This document shows positions 35,716 through 44,203 of a stretch of 64,000 bases of DNA, piece by piece. Under the pieces are notes generated by a model that had not been told where the DNA came from, did not search any database, and saw only the letters and a program-made list of their open reading frames with translations. The first letter of the stretch is position 1, and each line of letters opens with the position of its first letter. This DNA comes from Plastoroseomonas hellenica. Lineage in GTDB: Bacteria; Pseudomonadota; Alphaproteobacteria; Acetobacterales; Acetobacteraceae. A program made the translations under genes and the position numbers. The DNA lies in assembly GCF_018129085.1 (NCBI RefSeq), contig NZ_JAAGBB010000009.1, forward strand, positions 113,409 through 177,408, written 5' to 3'.

Positions 35716-35743
35716 TTGACATATAGGTGCATATACACATACT
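35716..35743 (+). promoter_or_regulatory. marR promoter overlapping operator 1
   Basis: TTGACA (35716-35721) and a CATACT (35738-35743) form a consensus-like sigma-70 promoter with a 16-base spacer. The spacer contains AGGTG-CATATA-CACAT (35725-35740), an imperfect inverted repeat nearly identical to the site at 36225-36240. Bound regulator would block polymerase. Transcription would start within a few bases of the ATG at 35750. Confidence 0.7.
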
Positions 35744-35749
35744 GACGGC

Positions 35750-36202
35750 ATGCCGCATGCCCCTGGCCTCAGCCCCGACACCGTCGCCCGGATCGCGAAG
35801 GACTGCCTGTGCCTTCGGGTACAGCGGGCCAGCCGCGCCGTGGGGCGGCGCTTCGATGAGGTGCTGCGCCCCGTCGGGCTGAACAATTGGCAGTTCTCCC
35901 TGCTGATGACGCTGCATCAGCCCTCGCCGCCGACCATCAACGGCCTTGCTGAGGAACTCGGCATGGACCGCACCACGACGACGAAGAACTTGAAGCCGCT
36001 GGAGCGGCGCGGATTGCTGGAAATCCGGCAGGACTGGGAGGATGCGCGCACCCGGCGCATCCTGCTGACCGATGCCGGCCGCGCGCTGCTGGCCGAGGCC
36101 GCGCGATACTGGCAGGACACAAACGACGCCGTCGCCGCCAAGCTCGAGGGCACCGAGCTCGCCGGCTTTCGCTCCGCCCTCGAGGCCATTGCCCGTGACT
36201 AG
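35750..36202 (+). CDS. MarR family transcriptional regulator of the RND efflux operon
   Basis: Winged-helix regulator of 150 residues. The DNA-binding part includes INGLAEELGMDRTTTTKNLKPLERRGLLEI and the wing DWEDARTRRILLT, with the dimerisation helices at both ends. Two copies of an AGGTG-N6-CACCT-like site, one in its own promoter and one before the efflux genes, point to autoregulation and repression of the pump. The promoter geometry suggests a leaderless mRNA, since no Shine-Dalgarno site precedes the ATG. An effector ligand, often a phenolic compound, is expected but unknown. Confidence 0.9.
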   Translation: MPHAPGLSPDTVARIAKDCLCLRVQRASRAVGRRFDEVLRPVGLNNWQFSLLMTLHQPSPPTINGLAEELGMDRTTTTKNLKPLERRGLLEIRQDWEDARTRRILLTDAGRALLAEAARYWQDTNDAVAAKLEGTELAGFRSALEAIARD

Positions 36203-36224
36203 GACGCGCCGCTCGATGCCGCAT

Positions 36225-36240
36225 AGGTGCATATCCACCT
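36225..36240 (+). promoter_or_regulatory. MarR operator 2, before the RND efflux genes
   Basis: AGGTG-CATATC-CACCT is a perfect inverted repeat with a 6-base centre, sharing 13 of 16 bases with operator 1. It lies 74 bases before the adaptor start in the 111-base gap after marR and is the likely control point of the pump genes. Confidence 0.7.
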
Positions 36241-36313
36241 TCCTGCCAAAGCCTGTGGCCACACCCGCACGCCCTCGCTCCCCAAGACCCTTCGCCCGAG
36301 AGCTCCCCCTGTC

Positions 36314-37429
36314 ATGACCCGCGCCAAGACCGCCTTCCTCTCCGCCACCGCCGCCGTAGGGATCCTCGGCCTCGGCTCCATGGCCGTGATCGGCCTGGGG
36401 GGTGCCAGGGCGACGGTCGAGGACCCGCGGCGCGAGCCGCCACTCGTCCAGGTCGCCGCCGTGCGGCCGGCCGCGGCAGCGGACCGCGGCTTCACCGGCG
36501 TCATCTCCGCCCGCGTGCAGAGCAACCTCGGCTTCCGGGTACAGGGCAAGGTGATCGAACGCCTCGTCGATACCGGCGAGCGGGTGCGAGCCGGGCAGCC
36601 GCTGCTGCGGATCGATCCGAAGGACCTCGCCCTCGCGCTCACGGCCCGGGAGAACGCCGTCGCGGCGGCCCGGGCGCTGGTCGTCCAGACCACGGCGGAC
36701 GAGGCGCGCTATCGCAGCCTTCTCGCCAGCGGCTGGGCCCCGCGGCAGCGCTACGAGCAGGCGAGAGCCGCGCTCGATAGCGCGATGGCGCAACTGGCAG
36801 CCGCCGAGGCGGAAGCCGAAGTGGCACGCAACGAGACCGGATATGCGGTGCTGACCGCCGATGCCGACGGGACGGTCGTCGAGGCCCTGGCCGAACCCGG
36901 GCAGGTGGTCGCCGCCGGCCAGATCGTCGTCAGGCTCGCCCATGCCGGGCCGCGCGAGGCGACCGTCAACCTGCCGGAGACCGCACGCCCGGCGATCGGA
37001 TCGGCGGCGCAGGCGAGCGTCTATGGCGCCGGTCCCGGCCGCTCCCCGGCGCGCCTCCGCCAGCTCTCCGACGCCGCCGATCCCGTGAGCCGGACCTATG
37101 AGGCACGCTATGTGCTGGATGGCGATGCCGCCCAAGCGCCGCTCGGCGCCACGATCACCGTCTGGGTCCCCGCGCATGGCAATGGGCCTCAGGCCTCCGA
37201 AATCCCTCTCGGCGCACTGTTCGACGACGGCAGAACGAGCGGGGTCTGGATCCTCGATCCGGCTGCCTCGGCCGTCGCCTTCCGCGCCATCCAGGTGCAA
37301 CGCCTGGGCCAGGAGACCGCGGTGGTGACCGGCGTCACCGCAGGCGAGCAGGTGGTGGCGCTCGGGGCGCATCTGCTGCATGCCGGCGCGCGAGTTCGCG
37401 TCGCCGGCGCGCGGACCGCCGCGCGATGA
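36314..37429 (+). CDS. RND efflux transporter periplasmic adaptor subunit
   Basis: Membrane-fusion protein of 371 residues. An N-terminal signal anchor (about residues 8-30) is followed by GFTGVISARVQSNLGFRVQGKVIERLVDTGERVRAGQPLLRID (lipoyl half), a short coiled coil (about 100-165), the second lipoyl half near ADADGTVVEALAEPGQVVAAGQ, and a beta-barrel and membrane-proximal domain. The ATGA overlap with the next gene shows coupling to the RND pump. It belongs to the MdtA/AcrA type; no outer-membrane factor gene is present, so the pump must borrow one. Confidence 0.9.
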   Translation: MTRAKTAFLSATAAVGILGLGSMAVIGLGGARATVEDPRREPPLVQVAAVRPAAAADRGFTGVISARVQSNLGFRVQGKVIERLVDTGERVRAGQPLLRIDPKDLALALTARENAVAAARALVVQTTADEARYRSLLASGWAPRQRYEQARAALDSAMAQLAAAEAEAEVARNETGYAVLTADADGTVVEALAEPGQVVAAGQIVVRLAHAGPREATVNLPETARPAIGSAAQASVYGAGPGRSPARLRQLSDAADPVSRTYEARYVLDGDAAQAPLGATITVWVPAHGNGPQASEIPLGALFDDGRTSGVWILDPAASAVAFRAIQVQRLGQETAVVTGVTAGEQVVALGAHLLHAGARVRVAGARTAAR

Positions 37430-40400
37430 GCGGCTTCAATCTCTCCGCGCTGGCGGTGCGCGAGCGTGCCGTCACCCTGTTCCTGCTCATCGCGATCGCC
37501 CTCGCCGGCACCTCCGCCTTCCTGAAGCTGGGGCGCGCCGAGGATCCGTCCTTCACGGTCAAGGTGCTCACCGTCACCGTCGCCTGGCCGGGCGCAACGG
37601 CACAGGAGATGCAGGATCTCGTCGCCGAGCCGCTCGAAAAGCGGCTGCAGGAACTCCGCTGGTACGACCGCGTCGAGACGATGACGCGCCCGGGCCTCGC
37701 CTTCCTGACGCTGACGCTCCGGGACGACACGCCGCCGACCGAGGTGCCCGAGCAATTCTACCAGGCCCGCAAGAAGCTCGGCGACGAGGCCCGCACCCTG
37801 CCGACCGGCGTACTCGGCCCCTTCGTCAATGATGAATATTCCGACGTGACGTTCGCGCTCTATGCGCTGCGTGCACCGGGCATGGCCCCGCGCCTGCTGG
37901 TCCGGCAAGCGGAGGCGATCCGGCAGCAACTGCTGCACGTCCCCGGGGTGAACAAGGTCAACATCCTGGGCGAGCGGCCGGAGCGGATCTTCGTCGAGTT
38001 CTCCTACCCGCGCCTGGCGACCCTCGGCATCACCGCGCAGGACATCTTCGCCGCCCTGCAGCGCCAGAACGCGATCACCCCGGCAGGATCGATCGATGCC
38101 GATGGGCCACAGGTCGTCATCCGCCTCGAAGGTGCCTATGACGACCTGCAGAAGATCGCGGATACGCCGGTCGTCGCCGGTGGCCGCAACCTGCGCCTGT
38201 CCGATATCGCGGAGGTACGCCGAGGCTACGAGGATCCGGCAACCTTCCTGATCCGCAATCAGGGCGAACCCAGCCTCGCGCTCGGCGTCGTGATGCGGAT
38301 CGGCTGGAATGGCCTCGAGCTCGGCAGGGCGCTGGAAGCGGAGACCGCCAGGATCGCGGGCACCCTGCCGCTCGGCATCAGCCTGAGCAAGATCACGGAC
38401 CAGGCGGTCAACATCGCCGAATCCGTCGACGAGTTCATGCTGAAGTTCTTCATGGCGCTCGGCGTCGTGCTGCTGGTCAGCCTGGCGAGCCTCGGCTGGC
38501 GCGTCGGCCTCGTGGTCGCCGCCGCGGTGCCGCTCACCCTCGCCGCCGTCTTCGTCATCATGCTGGAGACCGGGCGCTTCTTCGACCGCATCACGCTCGG
38601 CGCCCTCATCCTCGCCCTCGGCCTGCTGGTCGATGACGCGATCATCGCCATCGAGGTCATGGTGGTGAAGATGGAGGAGGGCATGGACCGCATCCGTGCC
38701 GCCGCCTATGCCTGGAGCCACACCGCCGCGCCGATGCTCTCGGGCACGCTGGTGACGGTGGTCGGCCTCATGCCCGTGGGCTTCGCGCAGTCCTCCGCCG
38801 GCGAATATGCCGGGAATATCTTCTGGATCGTCGGCTTCGCGCTGATCGTGTCCTGGGTCGTCGCCGTGGCCTTCACGCCCTATCTCGGCGTGAAGATGCT
38901 GCCCGCGATCAAGCCGGTCGAAGGCGGCCACCAGGCGATCTACGGCACGCCCAATTACCGCCGGCTGCGCCGGATGGTCGCGTGGGCCGTGCGCCGCAAA
39001 TTCATCGTGGCCGGCGCCGTCGTCGCGGTCTTCGCGCTGTCAGTCGCCGGCATGGGCGCGGTGAAGCAACAGTTCTTCCCGATCTCGGACCGGCCTGAGG
39101 TTCTGGTCGAGGTCCGGATGCCGGAGGGAAGCAGCATCGCTGTGACCAGCGAAGCGGTCGCGAGGGTGGAGTCCTGGCTGCGTCAGCAGCCGGAGACGCG
39201 CATCGTCACCAGCTATATCGGCCAGGGCGCGCCCCGCTTCTTCCTCGCAATGGCGCCGGAGCTGCCGGACCCCGCCTTCGCCAAGATCGTGATCCTGACG
39301 CCGGATGCGGAGGCGCGGGAGGCTCTCAAGCAGCGGCTCCGCACGCAGATCGCCGAGGGTCTGGCGCCGGAGGCGCATCTCCGCGTCACCCAACTCGTCT
39401 TCGGCCCCTATACGCCCTTTCCGGTCGAGTTCCGGGTCAGGGGTCCGGATGCGACCGTGCTGCGGGGGATTGCGGATGAAGCCCTCGCGGTGATGCGGGC
39501 CAATCCGCATTCACGCCAGGTCAACCGGGACTGGGGACAGCGGTCCCCGACACTTCGCTTCGTCTTCGACCAAGATCGCCTGCGGCTGATCGGCTTGTCG
39601 CCGGCGGAAGCGGCGCAGCAGCTGCAGTTCCTGTTGACCGGCGTGACCGTCACGCAGGTGCGCGAGAATATCCGCACGGTCGATGTCGTCGCGCGCAGCG
39701 CCGGCACAGAACGGCTGGATCCCGCCCGGCTCGCCGATTTCACGCTGATGTCGCGCGATGGCCGGATGATCCCGCTCGATCAGATCGGCCGTGCCGAGGT
39801 GCGGATGGAGGATCCGATCCTGAAGCGGCGCGATCGCGTGCCGACCATCACCATCCGCGCCGATATCGACGAAGCGCAGCAGCCCCCCGAAGTCTCCATG
39901 GAGATCCTGGCTGCGCTGCGGCCGCTGATGGCGCGCCTTCCCGAAGGCTATCGCATCGAGATGGCCGGCTCGATCGAAGAGGCGACCAAGGCCAATGTCG
40001 CGCTCGCCGCGGTCTTCCCGATCATGGTGGCCCTGATGCTGACGGTCATCATGATCCAGGTCCGCTCCTTCTCCGCGACCGCCATGGTGATGCTCACCGC
40101 GCCGCTCGGGCTGGTCGGCGCGGTGCCGGTCCTGCTGCTGTTCCATCAACCCTTCGGCTTCAATGCGATCCTGGGGCTGATCGGGCTCGCCGGGATCCTG
40201 ATGCGCAACACGCTGATCCTGATCGGCCAGATCCACAGCAACCAGGCGGAAGGCCTCGACCCGTACCATGCGGTGGTGGAAGCGACGGTCCAGCGCGCCC
40301 GCCCGGTGATCCTCACCTCACTCGCGGCGGTGCTCGCCTTCATCCCCCTTACCCACTCCGTGTTCTGGGGGTCGATGGCTTATACGCTGATCGGCGGCAC

Positions 40401-40566
40401 CGCGATCGGCACCGTGCTCATCCTGGTCTTCCTACCGGCGCTCTACGCCATCTGGTTCCGGGTCAGGTCTCAGGATCGGTCAGGAGAGGTGGGAGGCTTG
40501 CTGAGTCCCTCCGGCCCTGCGGTGCGGGCCGCCATGGCAAGTACGGGGGGCAATGATGGCCATTAG
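37426..40566 (+). CDS. RND efflux transporter, inner-membrane pump subunit
   Basis: Proton-driven pump of 1046 residues with 12 predicted helices and two large periplasmic loops. Landmarks are VAWPGATAQEMQDLVAEPLEKRLQEL, GLLVDDAIIAIEVMVVKMEEG (helix 4 with the paired Asp residues that carry protons), and the mirrored GLAGILMRNTLILIGQI in the second half. It is closest to the AcrB-like, VexF/YerP type rather than the metal pumps. The last 30 residues (DRSGEVGGLLSPSGPAVRAAM...) are unlike typical tails and fall in a compositionally odd junction before the TetR gene. Confidence 0.92.
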   Translation: MSGFNLSALAVRERAVTLFLLIAIALAGTSAFLKLGRAEDPSFTVKVLTVTVAWPGATAQEMQDLVAEPLEKRLQELRWYDRVETMTRPGLAFLTLTLRDDTPPTEVPEQFYQARKKLGDEARTLPTGVLGPFVNDEYSDVTFALYALRAPGMAPRLLVRQAEAIRQQLLHVPGVNKVNILGERPERIFVEFSYPRLATLGITAQDIFAALQRQNAITPAGSIDADGPQVVIRLEGAYDDLQKIADTPVVAGGRNLRLSDIAEVRRGYEDPATFLIRNQGEPSLALGVVMRIGWNGLELGRALEAETARIAGTLPLGISLSKITDQAVNIAESVDEFMLKFFMALGVVLLVSLASLGWRVGLVVAAAVPLTLAAVFVIMLETGRFFDRITLGALILALGLLVDDAIIAIEVMVVKMEEGMDRIRAAAYAWSHTAAPMLSGTLVTVVGLMPVGFAQSSAGEYAGNIFWIVGFALIVSWVVAVAFTPYLGVKMLPAIKPVEGGHQAIYGTPNYRRLRRMVAWAVRRKFIVAGAVVAVFALSVAGMGAVKQQFFPISDRPEVLVEVRMPEGSSIAVTSEAVARVESWLRQQPETRIVTSYIGQGAPRFFLAMAPELPDPAFAKIVILTPDAEAREALKQRLRTQIAEGLAPEAHLRVTQLVFGPYTPFPVEFRVRGPDATVLRGIADEALAVMRANPHSRQVNRDWGQRSPTLRFVFDQDRLRLIGLSPAEAAQQLQFLLTGVTVTQVRENIRTVDVVARSAGTERLDPARLADFTLMSRDGRMIPLDQIGRAEVRMEDPILKRRDRVPTITIRADIDEAQQPPEVSMEILAALRPLMARLPEGYRIEMAGSIEEATKANVALAAVFPIMVALMLTVIMIQVRSFSATAMVMLTAPLGLVGAVPVLLLFHQPFGFNAILGLIGLAGILMRNTLILIGQIHSNQAEGLDPYHAVVEATVQRARPVILTSLAAVLAFIPLTHSVFWGSMAYTLIGGTAIGTVLILVFLPALYAIWFRVRSQDRSGEVGGLLSPSGPAVRAAMASTGGNDGH

Positions 40567-40657
40567 CCCCTCCTGGTGGACCCTGACCTTGGAAGTGGGC
40601 GAAGCCGCCAGCCCGGCTACCATAGGCTGCAACTCGCAATCGGTGAGCGAGTCTCCG

Positions 40658-41272
40658 ATGCTGACAGCGCGCGGCAGCACTAGAAGCCATTGCTCTGCCA
40701 GCGCAGCGCCTAAAGTCGCGGAGCGCCTGTTGGCTGCCGCGAGTGAACTCTTCTACCGCCAAGGCTTCCGCGCCGTCGGCGTCGAGCAAATCGTCCGCGA
40801 GGCACGAACTACCAAGCCCACTCTCTATCGATACTTCGCGTCGAAGGACGAGCTGAGCGCAGCATGCTTGCGCAAGCAGGCAGCGTCGGAGTGGGCGATC
40901 TTGGCACAGGTCGCCATTGGACTTGCGGACGATCCCCTCGCGCATCTGCGCTCCATCATTATGTCTGTTGCCCGGCGAATCAGCCATCCCGACTATCCGG
41001 GCTGGCCGATGACCCACGCCGCGATCGAATTCCCGCAGCAAGGCCATCCTGCTCGTCAAGTGCTCGATGGCTTCAAGGCCCAGATGCGGGTGATGTTAAC
41101 AGACCTTGCGGAGAAAGCCGCGCTGTCGGATCCAGGGAGCCTCGCGGACGGGCTCCTGCTGCTCATCGAGGGAGCTGCCGTGAGCCTCCACAGCTTCGGC
41201 TCTGACGGCCCCTCGAATGCCCTGAGTGAGGCAGCCGACGCACTCATCGAGGCGTATAAAGCGAGGCGGTGA
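40658..41272 (+). CDS. TetR/AcrR family transcriptional regulator
   Basis: Regulator of 204 residues. The N-terminal helix-turn-helix is clear (KVAERLLAAASELFYRQGFRAVGVEQIVREARTTKPTLYRYFASKDEL, about residues 18-66). The ligand domain includes WPMTHAAIEFPQQGHPAR and a late DGLLLLIEGAAVSLHSF. The ATG at 40658 has only a weak ribosome site, and a longer frame overlaps the pump gene. Codon use is less GC-biased than its neighbours (ATTATGTCT, ATGTTAACA), suggesting separate ancestry. It may regulate the upstream pump, but the MarR protein is the better candidate for that. Confidence 0.87.
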   Translation: MLTARGSTRSHCSASAAPKVAERLLAAASELFYRQGFRAVGVEQIVREARTTKPTLYRYFASKDELSAACLRKQAASEWAILAQVAIGLADDPLAHLRSIIMSVARRISHPDYPGWPMTHAAIEFPQQGHPARQVLDGFKAQMRVMLTDLAEKAALSDPGSLADGLLLLIEGAAVSLHSFGSDGPSNALSEAADALIEAYKARR

Positions 41273-41410
41273 AGGGATCTGTCTGCCCGCTGGCCGATGC
41301 CCTCGCCAGGCTGCACCGCGAGCCGCCGCTCATCGCGCTGCCCCTTCCGCCGCGGTGAGGCGGCGTCCGCGACGCGTGCGCTGATCCGCCCGGCGGCGGA
41401 GGAGGGATGA

Positions 41411-43075
41411 TCAGGCCGAGGGCTGCGCCGGCACCATCGCGCGAAGCTCCTCGACGAGCACCCGCGTGTTCTCCGTGTAGTCCACAGGCGTCGCGACCAG
41501 GTGCACGCCGCCGGCGGCGAAGGCCGCCTCCAGCGTCGGAACCAGATCCTCCGTCCGCGCGATGCGCCAGCCCTTGGCGCCATAGGCTTCGGCGTAGCGC
41601 ACGAAATCCGGATTGCCGAAGGTCATGCCGAAATCGGGGAAGCTGTCCACCGCCTGCTTCCAGCGGATCATGCCGTAGGCGCCGTCATCGAGGATCAGCA
41701 CGACGAGGTTCAGGCGCAGGCGGACCGCCGTCTCCATCTCCTGGCTGTTCATCATGAAGCCGCCATCGCCGCAGACCGCGAGCACCCGCCGCTGCGGATA
41801 GAGCATCGCGGCCATCATCGCCGAAGGCAGGCCGGCGCCCATGGTCGCCAGCGCATTGTCGAGCAGCAGGGTATTGGCGACCCGGGTGCGGTAGTTGCGC
41901 GCGAACCAGATCTTGTACATGCCGTTGTCGAGCGCGACGATCCCGTCTTCCGGCATCGCCTGGCGCACGTCATGCACGATGCGCTGCGGCGTCGGTGGGA
42001 AGCGGCCCTCCTCGGCGCGATCCAGGATGCGCCCGAGGATCTGCGCGCGGAGCGGCAGCAATGCGCCGGCATTGGGAAGCTGGCCGTCCAGCCGGTCGGC
42101 CAGCAGCCGAAGGCTCGGCCCGACATCGCCCACCACTTCGGCGTGGGGGAAGAAGACCTGCTCCACGCTGGCCGGCGTATAGCCGACATGGATCACCCGT
42201 GGTCCGCTGGGGCCCATCAGGAAGGGCGGCTTCTCCACCGTGTCATGGCCGATGGCGATGATCAGGTCGGCACGGTCGATCGCCACATGCACATGGTCGC
42301 GTTCCGAGAGCGCGGCCGTGCCCATGTAAAGCTCGGTGCCGCCGGCGACCGAGCCCTTGCCCATCTGTGTCGTGAAGAAGGGGATCCCGGTGCGGCGCAC
42401 GAAATCCAGCAGCCCGGCGGCGAGGCGCGGACGGCTGGCGGCGGCACCCAGCATGATCAGCGGCCGCTCGGCAGCGAGGATCATGCCGGCGGCCCGATCG
42501 AGCGCCGCTGCCTGCGCCACCGGGATCTCCACGGGATGCGGCGGCACCAGCGGCGGCGGATCGGCGAGCTCCTCGGCCGCGATATCCTCCGGCAACTCCA
42601 GATGCACCGGGCCCGGCCGCTCCTCCATGGCCACGCGGAAGGCGTCGCGCACCAGGGTCGGGATGCTGGCCGCGCTGACGATCTGGCGCGCGACCTTGGT
42701 CAGCGGCTTCATGGTCGCGACCACGTCGACGATCTGGAAACGGGCCTGCCGGCTGGACATGATCGGCTTCTGGCCGGTGATCAGCACCATCGGCATGGCG
42801 CCGAGATGGGCATAGGCCGCGCCGGTCGCGAGGTTCAGCGCACCGGGGCCGAGCGTGCTGAGGCAGACCCCGGGCCGGCCGGTCAGCCGGCCATGGGTCG
42901 CCGCCATGAAGGCCGCCGACTGCTCGTGCCGGGTCAGGATGAGTTCGATCCGCGACCGGCGGAGCGCGTCGAGGACGTCGAGATTCTCCTCGCCGGGGAC
43001 GCCGAAGATGCGATCGACGCCTTCATTCTCCAGCGCGGCGACCAGCAGCGCGGCTCCATTGGTCATTCTGGCCAT
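41411..43075 (-). CDS. Acetolactate synthase-like thiamine diphosphate enzyme
   Basis: ThDP enzyme of 554 residues with three domains. Domain 1 has FGVPGEENLDVLDAL and the catalytic Glu in RHEQSAAFMAATHGR; the ThDP motif in domain 3 is CGDGGFMMN ... LILDDGAYGM. The DD in place of NN, and VRLRLNLVVLILDDGAYGMIRWKQ, resemble the catabolic acetolactate synthases (AlsS/BudB group) rather than IlvB. No regulatory small subunit is adjacent. GAGGACAG precedes the ATG. It is transcribed in the same direction as the LysR gene upstream. Acetolactate formation is probable but another 2-oxo acid carboligation is possible. Confidence 0.82.
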   Translation of the reverse strand: MARMTNGAALLVAALENEGVDRIFGVPGEENLDVLDALRRSRIELILTRHEQSAAFMAATHGRLTGRPGVCLSTLGPGALNLATGAAYAHLGAMPMVLITGQKPIMSSRQARFQIVDVVATMKPLTKVARQIVSAASIPTLVRDAFRVAMEERPGPVHLELPEDIAAEELADPPPLVPPHPVEIPVAQAAALDRAAGMILAAERPLIMLGAAASRPRLAAGLLDFVRRTGIPFFTTQMGKGSVAGGTELYMGTAALSERDHVHVAIDRADLIIAIGHDTVEKPPFLMGPSGPRVIHVGYTPASVEQVFFPHAEVVGDVGPSLRLLADRLDGQLPNAGALLPLRAQILGRILDRAEEGRFPPTPQRIVHDVRQAMPEDGIVALDNGMYKIWFARNYRTRVANTLLLDNALATMGAGLPSAMMAAMLYPQRRVLAVCGDGGFMMNSQEMETAVRLRLNLVVLILDDGAYGMIRWKQAVDSFPDFGMTFGNPDFVRYAEAYGAKGWRIARTEDLVPTLEAAFAAGGVHLVATPVDYTENTRVLVEELRAMVPAQPSA

Positions 43076-43190
43076 CTCTGTCCTCGTCCCCTGGATCTCA
43101 CCACGATGCAGGAATACACCGCCCGCATCCCTGCCGCACCCGCGCCGGCCGCAATCCAGCAGCGGCCATGGCCGCCCCATGGCATCGCTT

Positions 43191-44093
43191 TCACGACGTC
43201 GCTGCCGGTGCGGCGTCCCGCGCCGCTTCCTCGACCAGCCAATCGCAGAAGCGACACAAAGCGGGCTCCTGCCTGCGGGCCGCTTCCACCATGAGCACGA
43301 AGCTGCGGGAGGAGCGCCGGACGCCTGGCACCGGGACGACCACGCGCCCTGCCGCCAGGTCGGCGCCGATCAGGCCCTGGATCGCCAGCGCGACGCCCAG
43401 GCCCTCGCACGCGGCATCGACGGCCAGGCTGATGCTCTCGAAGGATGGCCCAGCCTCGGCATCCACGCCCGCCACGCCCTGAGCCGCCAGCCAGCGCGCC
43501 CAGTCCCGCGGCCGCTGGCGCGAATGCAGCAGGGTCTGCCCTTCCCAGCGGAACCGCCCGGGGCCGAGCAGCGACGGCGCGCAAACCGGCACCATTTCGA
43601 TCGGCAGCAGCCGGTGCGTCCAGAAGCCTGGACGGGGGCGGTCCTCCGCGACAGCGATGACCGCATCGAACTGGCCGGGCAGCAGCTCCAGCGGATCGGC
43701 GCTGGTGGTGAGCGCGATCTCCAGCCCCGGATGCCGCTCCCGGAACCGGCCCCAGCGCGGGATCAGCCAGCGGCTGGCGAAATGCGCGTAGGCGCCGACC
43801 GAGAGGAGCACCGGCTTCGCCGCCTCCCGCGCTTTCGCCACCCCGGCTTCCATCCTGTCGAGCGCGCCGCCGCAGGATTGCTGCAGGACGCGGCCGGCTT
43901 CGGTCGGCACAAGCCCGGCGGGGCCGCGCGAGAACAGCACCAGCCCCAGATCCTCCTCGAGGCCGCGCACCTGACGACTGACGGCACCCGGCGTCACCCC
44001 GAGCTCATCGGCGGCTCGGGTGACGCTGCGATGCCGCGCCGCGGCCTCGAAGGCGCGGAGCGCGTTGAGGGAAGGCAGTCGCCGGTAGGTCAT
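43191..44093 (-). CDS. LysR family regulator, GcvA-like
   Basis: Regulator of 300 residues with the GcvA-type opening (MTYRRLPSLNALRAFEAAARHRSVTRAADELGVTPGAVSRQVRGLE). The effector domain includes PVCAPSLLG and the usual late SLAVDAACEGLGVALA. A perfect T-N11-A site lies 8 bases before its start, which suggests negative autoregulation. It is divergent from the acyl-CoA dehydrogenase/Bug operon, its most probable target; the acetolactate synthase-like gene follows it on the same strand, 115 bases away. Confidence 0.9.
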   Translation of the reverse strand: MTYRRLPSLNALRAFEAAARHRSVTRAADELGVTPGAVSRQVRGLEEDLGLVLFSRGPAGLVPTEAGRVLQQSCGGALDRMEAGVAKAREAAKPVLLSVGAYAHFASRWLIPRWGRFRERHPGLEIALTTSADPLELLPGQFDAVIAVAEDRPRPGFWTHRLLPIEMVPVCAPSLLGPGRFRWEGQTLLHSRQRPRDWARWLAAQGVAGVDAEAGPSFESISLAVDAACEGLGVALAIQGLIGADLAAGRVVVPVPGVRRSSRSFVLMVEAARRQEPALCRFCDWLVEEAARDAAPAATS

Positions 44094-44100
44094 GACGCCG

Positions 44101-44115
44101 TTGAGTTTATCTCAA
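44101..44115. promoter_or_regulatory. LysR-type operator TTGAG-TTTAT-CTCAA
   Basis: A perfect 5-bp inverted repeat with a 5-base centre, containing T-N11-A exactly. It lies between the divergent LysR gene (8 bases away) and the acyl-CoA dehydrogenase operon (89 bases away), the expected place for a regulator controlling both. Confidence 0.7.
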
Positions 44116-44203
44116 AGCGTCCGGCCGAGAAATCGATTGGAGCAGGGGCCGGGATGCGCTTCTGATCCGCCGGACGGAAACGCTCCAAGAAAACAGGCGC
44201 CCC

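Noticed and set aside
37189..38931. 580-codon minus-strand frame opposite the RND pump
   Set aside because: Low-complexity acidic and His-rich text opposite a conserved pump gene.
41273..41410. Coding sequence in the gap between the TetR and acetolactate synthase-like genes
   Set aside because: Only a short frame without a start or ribosome site; appears to be plain convergent intergenic DNA.
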